This document shows positions 23,887 to 32,329 of a stretch of DNA of 64,000 nt, one piece after another. The notes under the pieces were generated by a model. The model ran no database searches, was not told where the DNA came from, and saw only the letters and a program-made list of their open reading frames with translations. The translations under genes were made by a program, and so were the position numbers. Source of the DNA: Anoxybacterium sp963668245 (GTDB taxonomy: Bacteria > Bacillota > Clostridia > Peptostreptococcales > Anaerovoracaceae); contig OY764195.2 of NCBI GenBank assembly GCA_963668245.2, positions 558,001 through 622,000 of the forward strand, in the 5' to 3' direction. Within the stretch, counting starts at the first letter, position 1, and each line of letters starts with the position of its first letter.

Positions 23887-25960
23887 ATATGTTATATTTC
23901 TTTTTTTTACGGATCAACTGTGTCTGACTGATTCCAATTGCCTTTGCCGCTTTTCGCGTCGAACCGTGCTTTTCGCATGCATGAGAAATAATGTTTTTTT
24001 CAAAGGTTTCAACCATTTCCTCTAGGTTTATCACCTCTTCTTCCTCCGGAATCCCTTCCTCAAACGGAACGCCGACTTTATCAAACAAATCTCCATGGAG
24101 CTCCTTCATTGCATCCATGACCGTAATGGTTTCTCCTTTGGACGTAACCAACAATCGCTGTACCACATTTTCCAGTTCTCGTATATTTCCCTGCCATCTG
24201 CACTCTTTTAGATATGCCAAAGCATCTTCTGCCATATGCCTTACAATTCCAAACTTTTCGGTATATTTTTTCATAAAATATTCAACCAATGCTGGAATTT
24301 CAGCTCTTCTTTCATCTAGCGAAGGGACTCTGATTGGAAAAACATTTAAGCGGTAATAAAGATCTCTTCTAAATTTCTTCTCCTCAATGAGAAGTTCTAA
24401 ATCTCTGTTTGTTGCCGAGATAATTCTTACATTGGTTTTGATAGGTTCCGTTCCCCCTACGCGATAAAACTCACCATCCTGAATGACTCTTAGTAGTTTC
24501 GCCTGTAAATCTGCGGGCAATTCTCCCACCTCGTCTAGAAGAATGATGCCATTGTCCGCAAGTTCAAAATACCCTTTTTTCCCAGAAGTATTTGCGCCGG
24601 TAAAGGACCCTTTTTCGTAACCAAAAAATTCAGATTCCATCAAATTATCCGAAATCGCCGCACAATTAATCTTAACAAAAGGCTGCATTCTTCTGTTGCT
24701 ATTTTTCTGAATTATGGAGGCAACCTTTTCTTTTCCTACTCCAGTATCCCCTGTAATCAATACGTTGCAATCATACTTTGCCACACTTAATATTTCGTCA
24801 ACCACAGTGGTCATTGCTCGACTTTCACAAATGAAGTCCTCCACTAGCGTCTTCCGATATCCAGATAATTCAAACCCCTTCTTAGCGCGTCCAAGCGGAT
24901 AATCCATATCTTCTTCCGCTTTCATTTCTTTTACCACAGCGCGTTCTAAAAAGGGTGCCAGTGCTTGAACAATCTTGATGTCAAACTCATCATATTCTTC
25001 TAAGTACCCATCCGCACAACGAATTTCCAATTGTCTTGATATTGCCTCAGTCAGATAAAGAGCGATATTATAATTATTGATTAAATTGGCAAAACAAACA
25101 GTCCCACCTGATTTTGTTGCCAAGATATTAATGGTTTCCGCACCTGGAATATCAGCACAATTCACGCTTAAATCAAAAAGTGAGTCCATCTCAAGTCGCT
25201 CCATGCATTCCATCGGTTTTAAAATATTGACATAGTAGATTTCAGAGAAAACATTGTTTAAGAGCAAATCAATGCTATTTCCCTTGATCATCACTTCTGA
25301 TTTATTGTCTAAAAGACAAACGATTCGCGTCTCCGGCCCTGTTTCTTTCCGAATGGTGAATCCATATAGAAGATTGGTTAGCAGATTACTTCCTACGATT
25401 ATAAAGTTTTGCTTTCCCTTTGCATGCCTACTTACAGTGTACATGGTTCCTGACTCATCAAAGGCAAACAGAAGAAGATTTAGAGGAACGCCTTCTGGGC
25501 ATCGAACCACGGGGAATTCATTGAAGAGAATCGCATAACCCTCTACATCCACTTGATTATATGCCATGTCAATTTTTGTTATCCTACTAATATAGAGCGG
25601 AATTGCCGACAGAGAAGCATTGCAAATGATTGCTTCCCCTTCCGACAATTGTTTCTTGTTATCGTAGTTTTCTCCTATTTTCTCAATTACACCAAATAGC
25701 GATCCACCTGTATCTGTCACTGGATTGTGCAGCTTCCCTCTTTTTATAACAATATCCATGATTCGTTCCTTCATTCTCTCAAGGTTATTGTTGCATTCAA
25801 TACAAATCTGTTTGAAGCTGGTGCTTTCAATATGGAGTTTCTTTACAGAAACCCGTATTTCATTTGGATATATTTCTCGATTATTATCTACCTTCCATGC
25901 CGAAGTGGACAGCACATGCTTTGGTTCTAAGACTCGCTGCATCCCATAATGATTATTCAT
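23885..25960 (-). CDS. Sigma-54-dependent activator with a Kdd-like sensor domain
   Basis: A 691-residue regulator. Residues 1-345 are collinear with Kdd: HNPVTDTGGSLFG (78-90) matches KNPVTGSGGMLIG, and ILATKSGGTVCF (279-290) matches ILATKDDGTVYF. The NAD-binding glycines are gone (FIIVGSNLLTN at 186-196 against VVVIGGGGKSG), so it should bind a ligand without catalysis. Residues 370-610 are a full AAA+ activator: Walker A GDTGVGKE (404-411), GSFTGA loop (451-456, a variant of GAFTGA), Walker B GIILLDEVGE (471-480). Residues 660-691 are a Fis-type helix-turn-helix. GAGGAAA precedes the ATG. It sits between two sigma-54 promoters, for kdd and kal, and is their evident activator. The inducing ligand (diaminohexanoate or a keto product) is inferred. 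Confidence 0.93.
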   Translation of the reverse strand: MNNHYGMQRVLEPKHVLSTSAWKVDNNREIYPNEIRVSVKKLHIESTSFKQICIECNNNLERMKERIMDIVIKRGKLHNPVTDTGGSLFGVIEKIGENYDNKKQLSEGEAIICNASLSAIPLYISRITKIDMAYNQVDVEGYAILFNEFPVVRCPEGVPLNLLLFAFDESGTMYTVSRHAKGKQNFIIVGSNLLTNLLYGFTIRKETGPETRIVCLLDNKSEVMIKGNSIDLLLNNVFSEIYYVNILKPMECMERLEMDSLFDLSVNCADIPGAETINILATKSGGTVCFANLINNYNIALYLTEAISRQLEIRCADGYLEEYDEFDIKIVQALAPFLERAVVKEMKAEEDMDYPLGRAKKGFELSGYRKTLVEDFICESRAMTTVVDEILSVAKYDCNVLITGDTGVGKEKVASIIQKNSNRRMQPFVKINCAAISDNLMESEFFGYEKGSFTGANTSGKKGYFELADNGIILLDEVGELPADLQAKLLRVIQDGEFYRVGGTEPIKTNVRIISATNRDLELLIEEKKFRRDLYYRLNVFPIRVPSLDERRAEIPALVEYFMKKYTEKFGIVRHMAEDALAYLKECRWQGNIRELENVVQRLLVTSKGETITVMDAMKELHGDLFDKVGVPFEEGIPEEEEVINLEEMVETFEKNIISHACEKHGSTRKAAKAIGISQTQLIRKKKKYNI

Positions 25961-26044
25961 CTAGCGTTTCCTCATTTCTTTATTTTCACCTTGACTTTTT
26001 ATTTGCCGGCTATTTTAAGAATCACTTGTTTTTGCGCGATTCAC

Positions 26045-26054
26045 AATCGGTTCA
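26045..26054 (+). promoter_or_regulatory. Possible activator half-site upstream of kal
   Basis: AATCGGTTCA contains the CGGTTC core found (inverted) in the two kdd elements, about 60 bp upstream of the predicted kal start. A similar CGATTCAC lies just before it. The match is partial. Confidence 0.35.
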
Positions 26055-26082
26055 CTTTATTCATATTACAAGGATATCCTAT

Positions 26083-26098
26083 TGGCACAACATTTGCA
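26083..26098 (+). promoter_or_regulatory. Sigma-54 (-24/-12) promoter of kal
   Basis: TGGCACAACATTTGCA matches the sigma-54 consensus with GG (26084-26085) and GC (26096-26097) ten bases apart. The start should be near 26110, about 60 nt before the kal ATG. It is the divergent partner of the kdd promoter across the regulator gene. Confidence 0.9.
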
Positions 26099-26168
26099 AT
26101 TTATTTTTTACAAGGTAAAATATCAGGGTAGAATAACATTATATTTATTTCAAAAAAGGAGAAAGAAA

Positions 26169-26558
26169 ATGGAAAAGATTACCTCTATGATTCGTCTCAG
26201 AATGTCTCACAAGGATGCACACTATGGTGGCAGTCTGGTGGATGGCGCACATATGGTTCATTTATTTGGTGATGTTGCAACAGAGCTCTTAATCAAGCTA
26301 GATGGGGATGAGGGATTGTTTTTAAAGTATACTGACGTTCAGTTTTTAGCCCCAACCCATGCAGGAGATTATATTGAAGCATACGGTGAAATTTACGAAG
26401 TAGGAAATACCTCACGTAAAATGCGTTTTGAAGCAAGAAAAGTTGTATCTGCAAGACCAGATATCAGCCCTTCTGCTGCTGATTTTCTTGAGGAACCTGT
26501 TGTAGTTTGCAGAGCAGAAGGCATCTGCGTCACGCCAAAGGAAAGCAAGAGAAAGTAA
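26169..26558 (+). CDS. kal: 3-aminobutyryl-CoA ammonia-lyase
   Basis: A 129-residue hotdog-fold protein that removes ammonia from L-3-aminobutyryl-CoA to give crotonyl-CoA in lysine fermentation. The sequence shows RMSHKDAHYGGSLVDGAHMVHLFGDVATEL, with the family's small acidic and histidine-rich turn, and a YTDVQFLAPTHAGDYIEAYGEI strand typical of hotdog lyases. AAAGGAGAAAG precedes ATG 26169; the frame upstream has no ribosome site. It is transcribed alone from its own sigma-54 promoter and stops before the terminator at 26581-26618. Its product feeds butyryl-CoA formation encoded elsewhere. Confidence 0.94.
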   Translation: MEKITSMIRLRMSHKDAHYGGSLVDGAHMVHLFGDVATELLIKLDGDEGLFLKYTDVQFLAPTHAGDYIEAYGEIYEVGNTSRKMRFEARKVVSARPDISPSAADFLEEPVVVCRAEGICVTPKESKRK

Positions 26559-26580
26559 GTAAGGATTGACATAGCACCAT

Positions 26581-26624
26581 AAAAAATGCGTAACAGAAAT
26601 TTCAATCTGTTACGCATTAATAGT
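26581..26624. terminator. Bidirectional terminator between kal and mnmM-like gene
   Basis: ATGCGTAACAGA (26586-26597) and TCTGTTACGCAT (26606-26617) make a perfect 12-bp stem. The minus strand continues with six T residues; the plus strand has a later T run. It closes the convergent kal and rRNA/tRNA-modification genes. Confidence 0.92.
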
Positions 26625-26690
26625 CTAACTTTTTTAGGGGGTCACATCACACCGCCGAGCTTTTTTCTTATGGTGTACTCTTTCTACGAT

Positions 26691-27272
26691 TTATTTCTTT
26701 TTTGTAATCCACAGTATCTCTGGTGGATTGTTTTTTTGATTTACAAAAGAAACGTATCCTACATGATATTTTCTGCTATCCAATTTCTCTGCAAATTCTA
26801 AAACAGCTTGCTTTTCAGAAGCGCCCTCTTCATGGCCTCCATATAAAGTGATAGAAACTAGCCCATCTATTTTAATCAGGTCTAAGGATTCTTCTATCGC
26901 AAGAAGGGTTGTTTCTCGCTTGGTAGTATGACTTTTTTCTCCTCCAGGTAAATACCCCAGATTAAAAATCACCGCTCCGATCTTGCCCCAGCTTTCAGGA
27001 TGAATATGTGCTCTCATCTTGTGATGGGAATCTTGAATCATGTTGCATTGACCTTCTAAATTGGCTTCTTCAAGTCTGGCAAATGCACTGGCTAGCGCAT
27101 CTTTTTGAGTATCAAATCCATAGACGGTTCCATCGCTGCCCACAAGCTCAGCTAATTTTAGTGTGTCATACCCATTTCCCACAGTTCCGTCTACAACCAA
27201 ATCGCCCTTAATGATATATCGATTCCAAAGCATTGCCGTTAATTCCGTTGATTTTGTCAGTAAATTTATCAT
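26691..27272 (-). CDS. MnmM-type tRNA methyltransferase (YtqB family)
   Basis: A 193-residue class I SAM methyltransferase. VVDGTVGNGYDTLKLAELVG is the SAM-binding loop, then YGFDTQKDAL and the family mark FNLGYLPGGEKSHTT. The same family in Bacillus (YtqB) has been assigned as the methylase that completes the mnm5s2U34 wobble modification in tRNA; older annotation calls it an rRNA methylase. It follows the pseudouridine synthase gene by 40 nt on the same strand, so both RNA-modification genes are probably co-transcribed from 28131-28158 and end at the terminator near 26581. The ribosome site is weak. Confidence 0.88.
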   Translation of the reverse strand: MINLLTKSTELTAMLWNRYIIKGDLVVDGTVGNGYDTLKLAELVGSDGTVYGFDTQKDALASAFARLEEANLEGQCNMIQDSHHKMRAHIHPESWGKIGAVIFNLGYLPGGEKSHTTKRETTLLAIEESLDLIKIDGLVSITLYGGHEEGASEKQAVLEFAEKLDSRKYHVGYVSFVNQKNNPPEILWITKKK

Positions 27273-27312
27273 TCTTATTCAACCTATTATACCAATTGTC
27301 AGTCTAATTTGA

Positions 27313-28017
27313 CTAGCAGTCCTTTAGATACTGAATCTCTTGTTGGGTCAGTTTTCTATAATGACCTTGTCTCAGGTGTCCCAAATAAAGTTCTCCAATT
27401 GCAACCCGTTCTAATTCCATAACTTTGTTGCCCACTGCCGCAAACATTTTACGAACCTGACGATTTTTACCTTCAAAAATTTTAATTTCCACAATTGCAG
27501 ATCGCTCTGCCTGTTTGATTACATGAACGACTGCTTTTGAAGTAACAAATCCACCAATATCTATGCCGTTTCTAAGTTTTGCAATTTTCTCAGGCGAAAG
27601 GTTGCCAGATACTCTTGCTCGATAAGTTTTATAAATATGGTGTTTTGGATGCGTCAGCCGATAGGCCAAATCCCCATCATTGGTCATCAAAAGCATGCCC
27701 GAAGTATTATAATCCAATCTGCCGACAGGAAAAAGTCGCTCTTCAATATCCGATACGAGTTCTAGCACCGTTGGTCGATCTTTTTCGTCACTTGTAGTGG
27801 TGATAAATCCCTTTGGCTTATTGAGCATAACGTACACTTTTTTTGCATTACTTTTTAATGACTGGCCATTCACCTCTACCAAGTCTTCTTCTTTTACATC
27901 ATACCCAGGCTCTTTCATCACAGCCCCATTGATACGCACTTTTCCTTGCAGCGTCAATTCATCTGCTTGCCTTCTACTTGCAATCCCAAACTGGGCAATA
28001 TATTTATTTAAACGCAT
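27313..28017 (-). CDS. Pseudouridine synthase of the RluB/RsuA family
   Basis: A 234-residue enzyme that isomerises a uridine in ribosomal RNA. The N-terminus is an S4-like RNA-binding domain (MRLNKYIAQFGIASRRQADELTLQGKVRINGA). The catalytic motif is present as LFPVGRLDYNTSGMLLMTNDGDLA, with the catalytic aspartate in GRLDYNTSG, followed by EGKNRQVRKMFAAVG. Length is typical of RluB-type enzymes acting on 23S rRNA, although RsuA-like 16S specificity cannot be excluded. It heads a two-gene unit with the MnmM-type gene; in many Firmicutes it lies near scpAB, which here is about 9 kb away. Confidence 0.93.
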   Translation of the reverse strand: MRLNKYIAQFGIASRRQADELTLQGKVRINGAVMKEPGYDVKEEDLVEVNGQSLKSNAKKVYVMLNKPKGFITTTSDEKDRPTVLELVSDIEERLFPVGRLDYNTSGMLLMTNDGDLAYRLTHPKHHIYKTYRARVSGNLSPEKIAKLRNGIDIGGFVTSKAVVHVIKQAERSAIVEIKIFEGKNRQVRKMFAAVGNKVMELERVAIGELYLGHLRQGHYRKLTQQEIQYLKDC

Positions 28018-28130
28018 CCTTTTTCTCCTTACTCTTTCTCCTTTGAACCTAAGCCATTGATTTCCGCGTTATTATTTCAGTTTTTCCTCTATATACGGTC
28101 CAAATCATTCTTTTTTGTACCCTACATTTT

Positions 28131-28158
28131 ATCATAGAAATCATAAAAATAAAAGCAA
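28131..28158 (-). promoter_or_regulatory. Candidate promoter of the pseudouridine synthase gene
   Basis: On the minus strand TTGCTT (28158-28153), a 16-nt spacer and TATGAT (28136-28131) form a fair sigma-A promoter. The leader would be about 108 nt. Confidence 0.5.
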
Positions 28159-28224
28159 GAATGGAAGGAATCGGATTTGACATGAAGAATTCGAGGTATT
28201 GCTTTCTAGGTAGATATCTCCCTC

Positions 28225-28267
28225 AAAAAAGCAACAAACCGAATGCATGACGCCTCCGGCTTATTGC
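28225..28267 (-). terminator. Terminator of the sugar importer/MgtC transcription unit
   Basis: On the minus strand GCAA-T-AAGCCG pairs with CGGTTT-G-TTGC and is followed by TTTTTT. It lies 35 nt past the MgtC stop. The rest of 28018-28301 holds only the promoter above. Confidence 0.7.
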
Positions 28268-28301
28268 AAATGTATGAAAATAAGAAACTTGCATGATAAT
28301 T

Positions 28302-28991
28302 CTAGAAAAGTTCTTGTAAATGAAGCTCTGATACCCCATTCAGTTTGGATAGCTCTTTGGAAAAACCATTTTTATCAAATCTTCGCCGAACACGATGGAA
28401 CCCAAACTTGGTTCTTAAATGATAAATCACTTTGTTTTCTCCAATCTCTTCAGCAATATCCACATCAACAAGGACAATATCATAGAGCCCAGCCAGCCGC
28501 TTCATGCTGAGGAGGGTTGTGGAAATATCCGTACACTCTAATTCGATTAAAATTTCCTTACACCTTACTTTTCTATACTTTTTTTCCAAGCATTCAAAAG
28601 CAGTTAATGTGATAATTGTGGCAACAAGCCCGAGCATAGCAGGCGCATAAAAACCGCCACCTGCAGCAAGGCCAAGACAAGCCACAGCCCATAAACTAGC
28701 CGCTGTAGTAAGCCCCTTAACGGTAAGCCCTTCCCTCATAATCGTTCCTGCTCCCAAAAAACCAATCCCAGATATTACTTGAGCTCCCAATCTTGTAGGG
28801 TCCATGGTTGTTATTTGAGCGTACTTTTCGAGGGACATTTCACCCATCAGCATTACCACTGCAGCACCAGTTGCAACCAAAGTGTGGGTTCTCAGCCCTG
28901 CTGGTCGATTATTGTTTTCCCGTTCCCAACCGACAATCCCACCCATTGCCATGGCAAGGACGATACGCAGTGCCATCTCATAAATGGTCAT
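28302..28991 (-). CDS. MgtC/SapB-family membrane protein
   Basis: A 229-residue integral membrane protein with four to five hydrophobic segments in its first 140 residues. Family motifs are GGIVGWERENNNRPAGLRTHTLVATGAAVVML and GAQVISGIGFLGAGTIMREGLTVKGLTTAASLW, the MgtC signature. The C-terminal 80 residues are a soluble ACT-like domain. MgtC proteins affect magnesium and ATP homeostasis; most bacterial SapB members have no proven role. It lies 23 nt behind the MBL hydrolase gene and ends the transcription unit begun by the PfkB kinase gene, though it may have its own promoter. Confidence 0.92.
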   Translation of the reverse strand: MTIYEMALRIVLAMAMGGIVGWERENNNRPAGLRTHTLVATGAAVVMLMGEMSLEKYAQITTMDPTRLGAQVISGIGFLGAGTIMREGLTVKGLTTAASLWAVACLGLAAGGGFYAPAMLGLVATIITLTAFECLEKKYRKVRCKEILIELECTDISTTLLSMKRLAGLYDIVLVDVDIAEEIGENKVIYHLRTKFGFHRVRRRFDKNGFSKELSKLNGVSELHLQELF

Positions 28992-29014
28992 CTAGCCCCT
29001 CTCCCTTCTGTGTA

Positions 29015-30004
29015 TTATTTTTTTTCGAATCGTGCAAATACTTCCCCACTTCGCTCATCACATTGAAAATAAACAGCACATAATTCCTGATTGCTCATGT
29101 CTAGTTCTGAAAGCATTCCCGTCACATAGACCGCACCCTCTCTATTTTTCCTTTTTAAATACTCAGCAGCTTGTAGCTTGATAGCCGGATCAGCGCTTTG
29201 AAATCTCCGGTCCAATGACGCACAAATCACAAAATATCGAGGATCTGCAAGCTCCATCATAGTTCTTGGCAATCCGTCCTTTTGCCCATGATGGGTGACT
29301 TTTAAAATTTGACTTTCAAGAATGATTCCTTCCTCAGAAGCGATTTGATTCCATCCATCTACTTTGTCCCCTGTTAACAGCACCGCTGTTTTTCCACTGG
29401 AAATTCGTAATACCAAGCTAGTAGAATTCAGTTGTTTATCAATTTTATAAAATATATTTTCAGCAGTCACTTCCGATTCCTCTACGGAAAGCATTAGGAA
29501 CATCTGATCCAATTCCTTCTGCATCCCTGTGTCAGGAAACAAAAGCTCAATTTGGGCATCTCCTTTTAGATAATTCAAAGCCATTTTTTTGTCTACAACG
29601 GAAATCGGAATCCCTTTTTCCTTACAGATAGCGTAAACCTCTGCAAGGCTTTCCAGCGCCCGCTGGAATAAAACTCCGCTCAAGTTCCCATTCCGAACGC
29701 TGTTAAACTCTCTGATTTTCTTCAAGTCGGGCAGGACGGGCTTAACATTCATCCATATTTCTGTAGCATCCATTTCTTTTAATACTTCTGGAATTCCTCC
29801 AATGTGATCATCGTGAATATGAGTAATTACAACAAGATCCAAATGATGAATTCCTATTTTCTTAAGGTATTCTACTGTCTTAATGGTACCAAGAGCAAGA
29901 TACTCTTCTTCTCGGTTGGTTCCGCCGTCCACTAAGATATTGTGTCCGTCGATCTGAACCAAAATCGATTCTCCATATCCAACATTAATAAAGTGTACCT
30001 TCAT
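29015..30004 (-). CDS. ComEC/Rec2-like metallo-beta-lactamase-fold hydrolase
   Basis: A 329-residue soluble protein like the C-terminal hydrolase domain of ComEC. It begins MKVHFINVGYGESILVQIDG and has the metal motif THIHDDHIGG (HxHxDH) near residue 62, then VLLTGDK and VTHHGQKDG motifs. There is no signal peptide or membrane part, so it is a free cytosolic MBL protein and not the DNA-uptake channel. ComEC-type domains are nucleases or phosphodiesterases; the substrate is unknown. It is 32 nt downstream of the sugar permease gene and 23 nt before the MgtC gene. Confidence 0.85.
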   Translation of the reverse strand: MKVHFINVGYGESILVQIDGHNILVDGGTNREEEYLALGTIKTVEYLKKIGIHHLDLVVITHIHDDHIGGIPEVLKEMDATEIWMNVKPVLPDLKKIREFNSVRNGNLSGVLFQRALESLAEVYAICKEKGIPISVVDKKMALNYLKGDAQIELLFPDTGMQKELDQMFLMLSVEESEVTAENIFYKIDKQLNSTSLVLRISSGKTAVLLTGDKVDGWNQIASEEGIILESQILKVTHHGQKDGLPRTMMELADPRYFVICASLDRRFQSADPAIKLQAAEYLKRKNREGAVYVTGMLSELDMSNQELCAVYFQCDERSGEVFARFEKK

Positions 30005-30035
30005 TTGTCCCTCCCACTATGACTTTTCCATCCGC

Positions 30036-30908
30036 TTATATTTTCTGCTTTTTAAAAGATTTTTTGATATATGCACCTGCAAGAATTAGGACAATCACTG
30101 TCATAATTAAAGCTGCTGCTGCACCATATCCAACTTTTAAACCTTTGACTCCATACTGGAAAATATATTGCGTAATGGTTGCGGTAGAATTGGCCGGTCC
30201 GCCTTTTGTCAGTATATTGACTTTGTCAAACAAACGGAAAGTGTCAATGGTTCTTAAAAGAACAACCATTATCACGCCGTTGGCAATATTCGGTAAAGTA
30301 ACGTAGAAAAATTGCTGGATAATTCCTGCACCATCAATTCTTGCCGCTTCATACTGCCCCTGTGGAACCGACTGCAAAGAAGCATAGATTAAAAGAAATG
30401 CGAATGGTGCATACTGCCAAACATCAATGACGAGGATGCCATAAAATGCGGTATGAACATCCATCAACCAGTTCACTGGTCCAATTCCCACATTCCCTAT
30501 CATCTTGTTAATTATCCCATAATTGTTGGAAAACATAATCTGCCAAATGAGCGCCACTGTAACAGGCGGAAGAAGCGTTGGCAGAAGGGAGACTGTTCTT
30601 AATGTTTTTTTACCTTTTTGTATACTATTGACGAGCAAAGCAATGACTAGTCCAAATAGCGTCTCGAACAAAACAGCTAAAACCGTAAATTTTATAGTAT
30701 TGTAAACCGCTTGGCGGAAATATACGTCTTGAAAAATGTTTTGATAATTTTCAAAGCCTATGATTGCAATCTCTTTTCGAGATAAATAATAGTAATCTGT
30801 AAAACTATAATAAATATTGAAAATCAATGGAAATATGCTAAGAGCAATGAGGATTAGCATAGTTGGAGATGTCATGATATAGGCAAAGCCGCTTTTCCTT
30901 TTTTTCAT
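30036..30908 (-). CDS. Sugar ABC transporter permease (UgpA/MalF-type)
   Basis: A 290-residue permease with six membrane segments, the first at residues 10-32, and an EAA loop (EAARIDGAGIIQQFFYVTLPNI) for ATPase contact. It should pair with the MalG-type permease encoded at 32330. The frame opens at 30974, but AAGGTGG five bases ahead of ATG 30908 (MKKRKSGFAY) sets the start, and the upstream stretch overlaps an inverted repeat. The order in the operon is kinase, permease, binding protein, then this permease, separated from the binding protein by a folded 150-nt gap. Confidence 0.93.
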   Translation of the reverse strand: MKKRKSGFAYIMTSPTMLILIALSIFPLIFNIYYSFTDYYYLSRKEIAIIGFENYQNIFQDVYFRQAVYNTIKFTVLAVLFETLFGLVIALLVNSIQKGKKTLRTVSLLPTLLPPVTVALIWQIMFSNNYGIINKMIGNVGIGPVNWLMDVHTAFYGILVIDVWQYAPFAFLLIYASLQSVPQGQYEAARIDGAGIIQQFFYVTLPNIANGVIMVVLLRTIDTFRLFDKVNILTKGGPANSTATITQYIFQYGVKGLKVGYGAAAALIMTVIVLILAGAYIKKSFKKQKI

Positions 30909-30944
30909 TTTTTCCACCTTGTTGTCGTATGACCAATAATATAT

Positions 30945-31050
30945 GGGGTTCGTAAGAGCAGAAGCGAAACTCACACCTCTGCTCTTATGGGTTGATTGAC
31001 ATACATCAAATCACTACTTTGTTTGAAGAGGAAAGTCCCCTACGAACCCT
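30945..31050 (-). repeat. Nested inverted repeats between binding-protein and permease genes
   Basis: An outer pair GGGTTCGTA / TACGAACCC (30946-30954 with 31041-31049) encloses an inner 10-bp pair TAAGAGCAGA / TCTGCTCTTA (30953-30962 with 30978-30987). No T tail follows on the minus strand, so it is not a plain terminator. It resembles the RNA-stabilising or attenuating hairpins often found after genes for abundant binding proteins. Confidence 0.7.
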
Positions 31051-31059
31051 TCTTAGGAG

Positions 31060-32295
31060 TTATTCCATAATTGATTCGATTGCAGTTTTTGCATCTGATA
31101 ATGCCTCATCAACTGACTTTGTACCAGAAATCGCACTGGATAATTCTGCACCATAAGCAGTTTCGATATCTGTCCAAAGCGGAGTTCTTGGTCTTACCAC
31201 TGAGTTTTCTGTTGCTTCAAGAATGGTTGTAAAGTACGGATATTTTGCAACCAAGTCACTATCAGTAAACACGCTTGTTCTTGTTGGAACACCGCCATAT
31301 TCCACAGCGATTTTCTGTACATCTGCGCTGGTTACGTATTCTAGGAATTTTAATGCCAAATCTTTGTTGGCAGAATTTGCAGTCACACCCATCATCCAAT
31401 TTCCAATCATACCAGTTGAGTAAACTTCGCTATTTGAATCTGCTTTAGCCGGGATAGCGGCATATTCAGCTGCTGCATTTTCACCAGAGATATACCAGGA
31501 AGGCCAGCCAAGACTCATAGCTGCTTTTCCATCCGAAACCGCTGCAACAATATCATTTTTTTCGTAGTTTGCACCATTCGCAAGCAGTTCTATGTATAGT
31601 TCAAGTGCTTTTTTTGCTTCTGGCGAATCAATGGTAACATTCCAGTCCTGATCAAACACGTCTCCACCATATGCCCAAAGAATCGGCAGATAGTCTGATA
31701 CAATTGGATTGCCTTGCTGTCCTCGGATTACATATCCCACTTTTCCGTCTTTTCCATTTACAGATTTTGATATTGCAAGGATATCAGCCCATGTTTCTGG
31801 AACGGCTACACCCTCCTCATCAAGTACTTGCTTGTTATAGAAAAGCAACTGAACGTTGCCAGCGAATGGCAATGCATAAGCATCTCCTGTTCCATACGGA
31901 TAAAGACCTATGTCCATAGATGCTTTTACAAAATCTTCATCACCGTCATAACCTAGAGTAGTAAGATTTTCAAAAATTCCAGCCTCACAATATTCTGGCA
32001 TCCATGGATCATCCGCCATTGCCAAGTCGTATGCACCTGTGCTATTTTGAGAATCAAGAGAAACCTTTTGTTTTAAATCGGTTGCCTCCAAGCCCAAAAT
32101 TTCCACAGTACAATTGTTTTCTGCCTCAAATTCAGCTTTTACTGATTCCAGTACATCTACATGAGATCCGCCTCTGGCTGCTACAACAAGTTTTACAGGA
32201 TCGCTACTTGCCGATTCGCTTTCCTGACTTCCACAAGCCGCAAAAAGCGAAACCACGAGGCAAAGGATCAGTACCAATGATAGTCTACGTTTCAT
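31060..32295 (-). CDS. Sugar ABC transporter substrate-binding lipoprotein
   Basis: A 411-residue solute-binding protein of family 1. MKRRLSLVLILCLVVSLFAAC is a lipoprotein signal with Cys21 as lipid attachment site. The mature region includes ADDPWMPEYCEAGIFENLT, LLFYNKQVLDEEGVAVPETWADILAISK and an AMSLGWPSWYISGENAAAEY loop, typical of UgpB/MalE-like proteins. It delivers a sugar or sugar derivative to the permeases encoded on either side. The ligand is unknown. It is preceded by GGAGGA and followed by the folded gap at 30945-31050, which may keep its message more abundant than the permease part. Confidence 0.94.
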   Translation of the reverse strand: MKRRLSLVLILCLVVSLFAACGSQESESASSDPVKLVVAARGGSHVDVLESVKAEFEAENNCTVEILGLEATDLKQKVSLDSQNSTGAYDLAMADDPWMPEYCEAGIFENLTTLGYDGDEDFVKASMDIGLYPYGTGDAYALPFAGNVQLLFYNKQVLDEEGVAVPETWADILAISKSVNGKDGKVGYVIRGQQGNPIVSDYLPILWAYGGDVFDQDWNVTIDSPEAKKALELYIELLANGANYEKNDIVAAVSDGKAAMSLGWPSWYISGENAAAEYAAIPAKADSNSEVYSTGMIGNWMMGVTANSANKDLALKFLEYVTSADVQKIAVEYGGVPTRTSVFTDSDLVAKYPYFTTILEATENSVVRPRTPLWTDIETAYGAELSSAISGTKSVDEALSDAKTAIESIME

Positions 32296-32329
32296 TTTTA
32301 ATCCTCCTTAAACAATGTCACATTAATTT

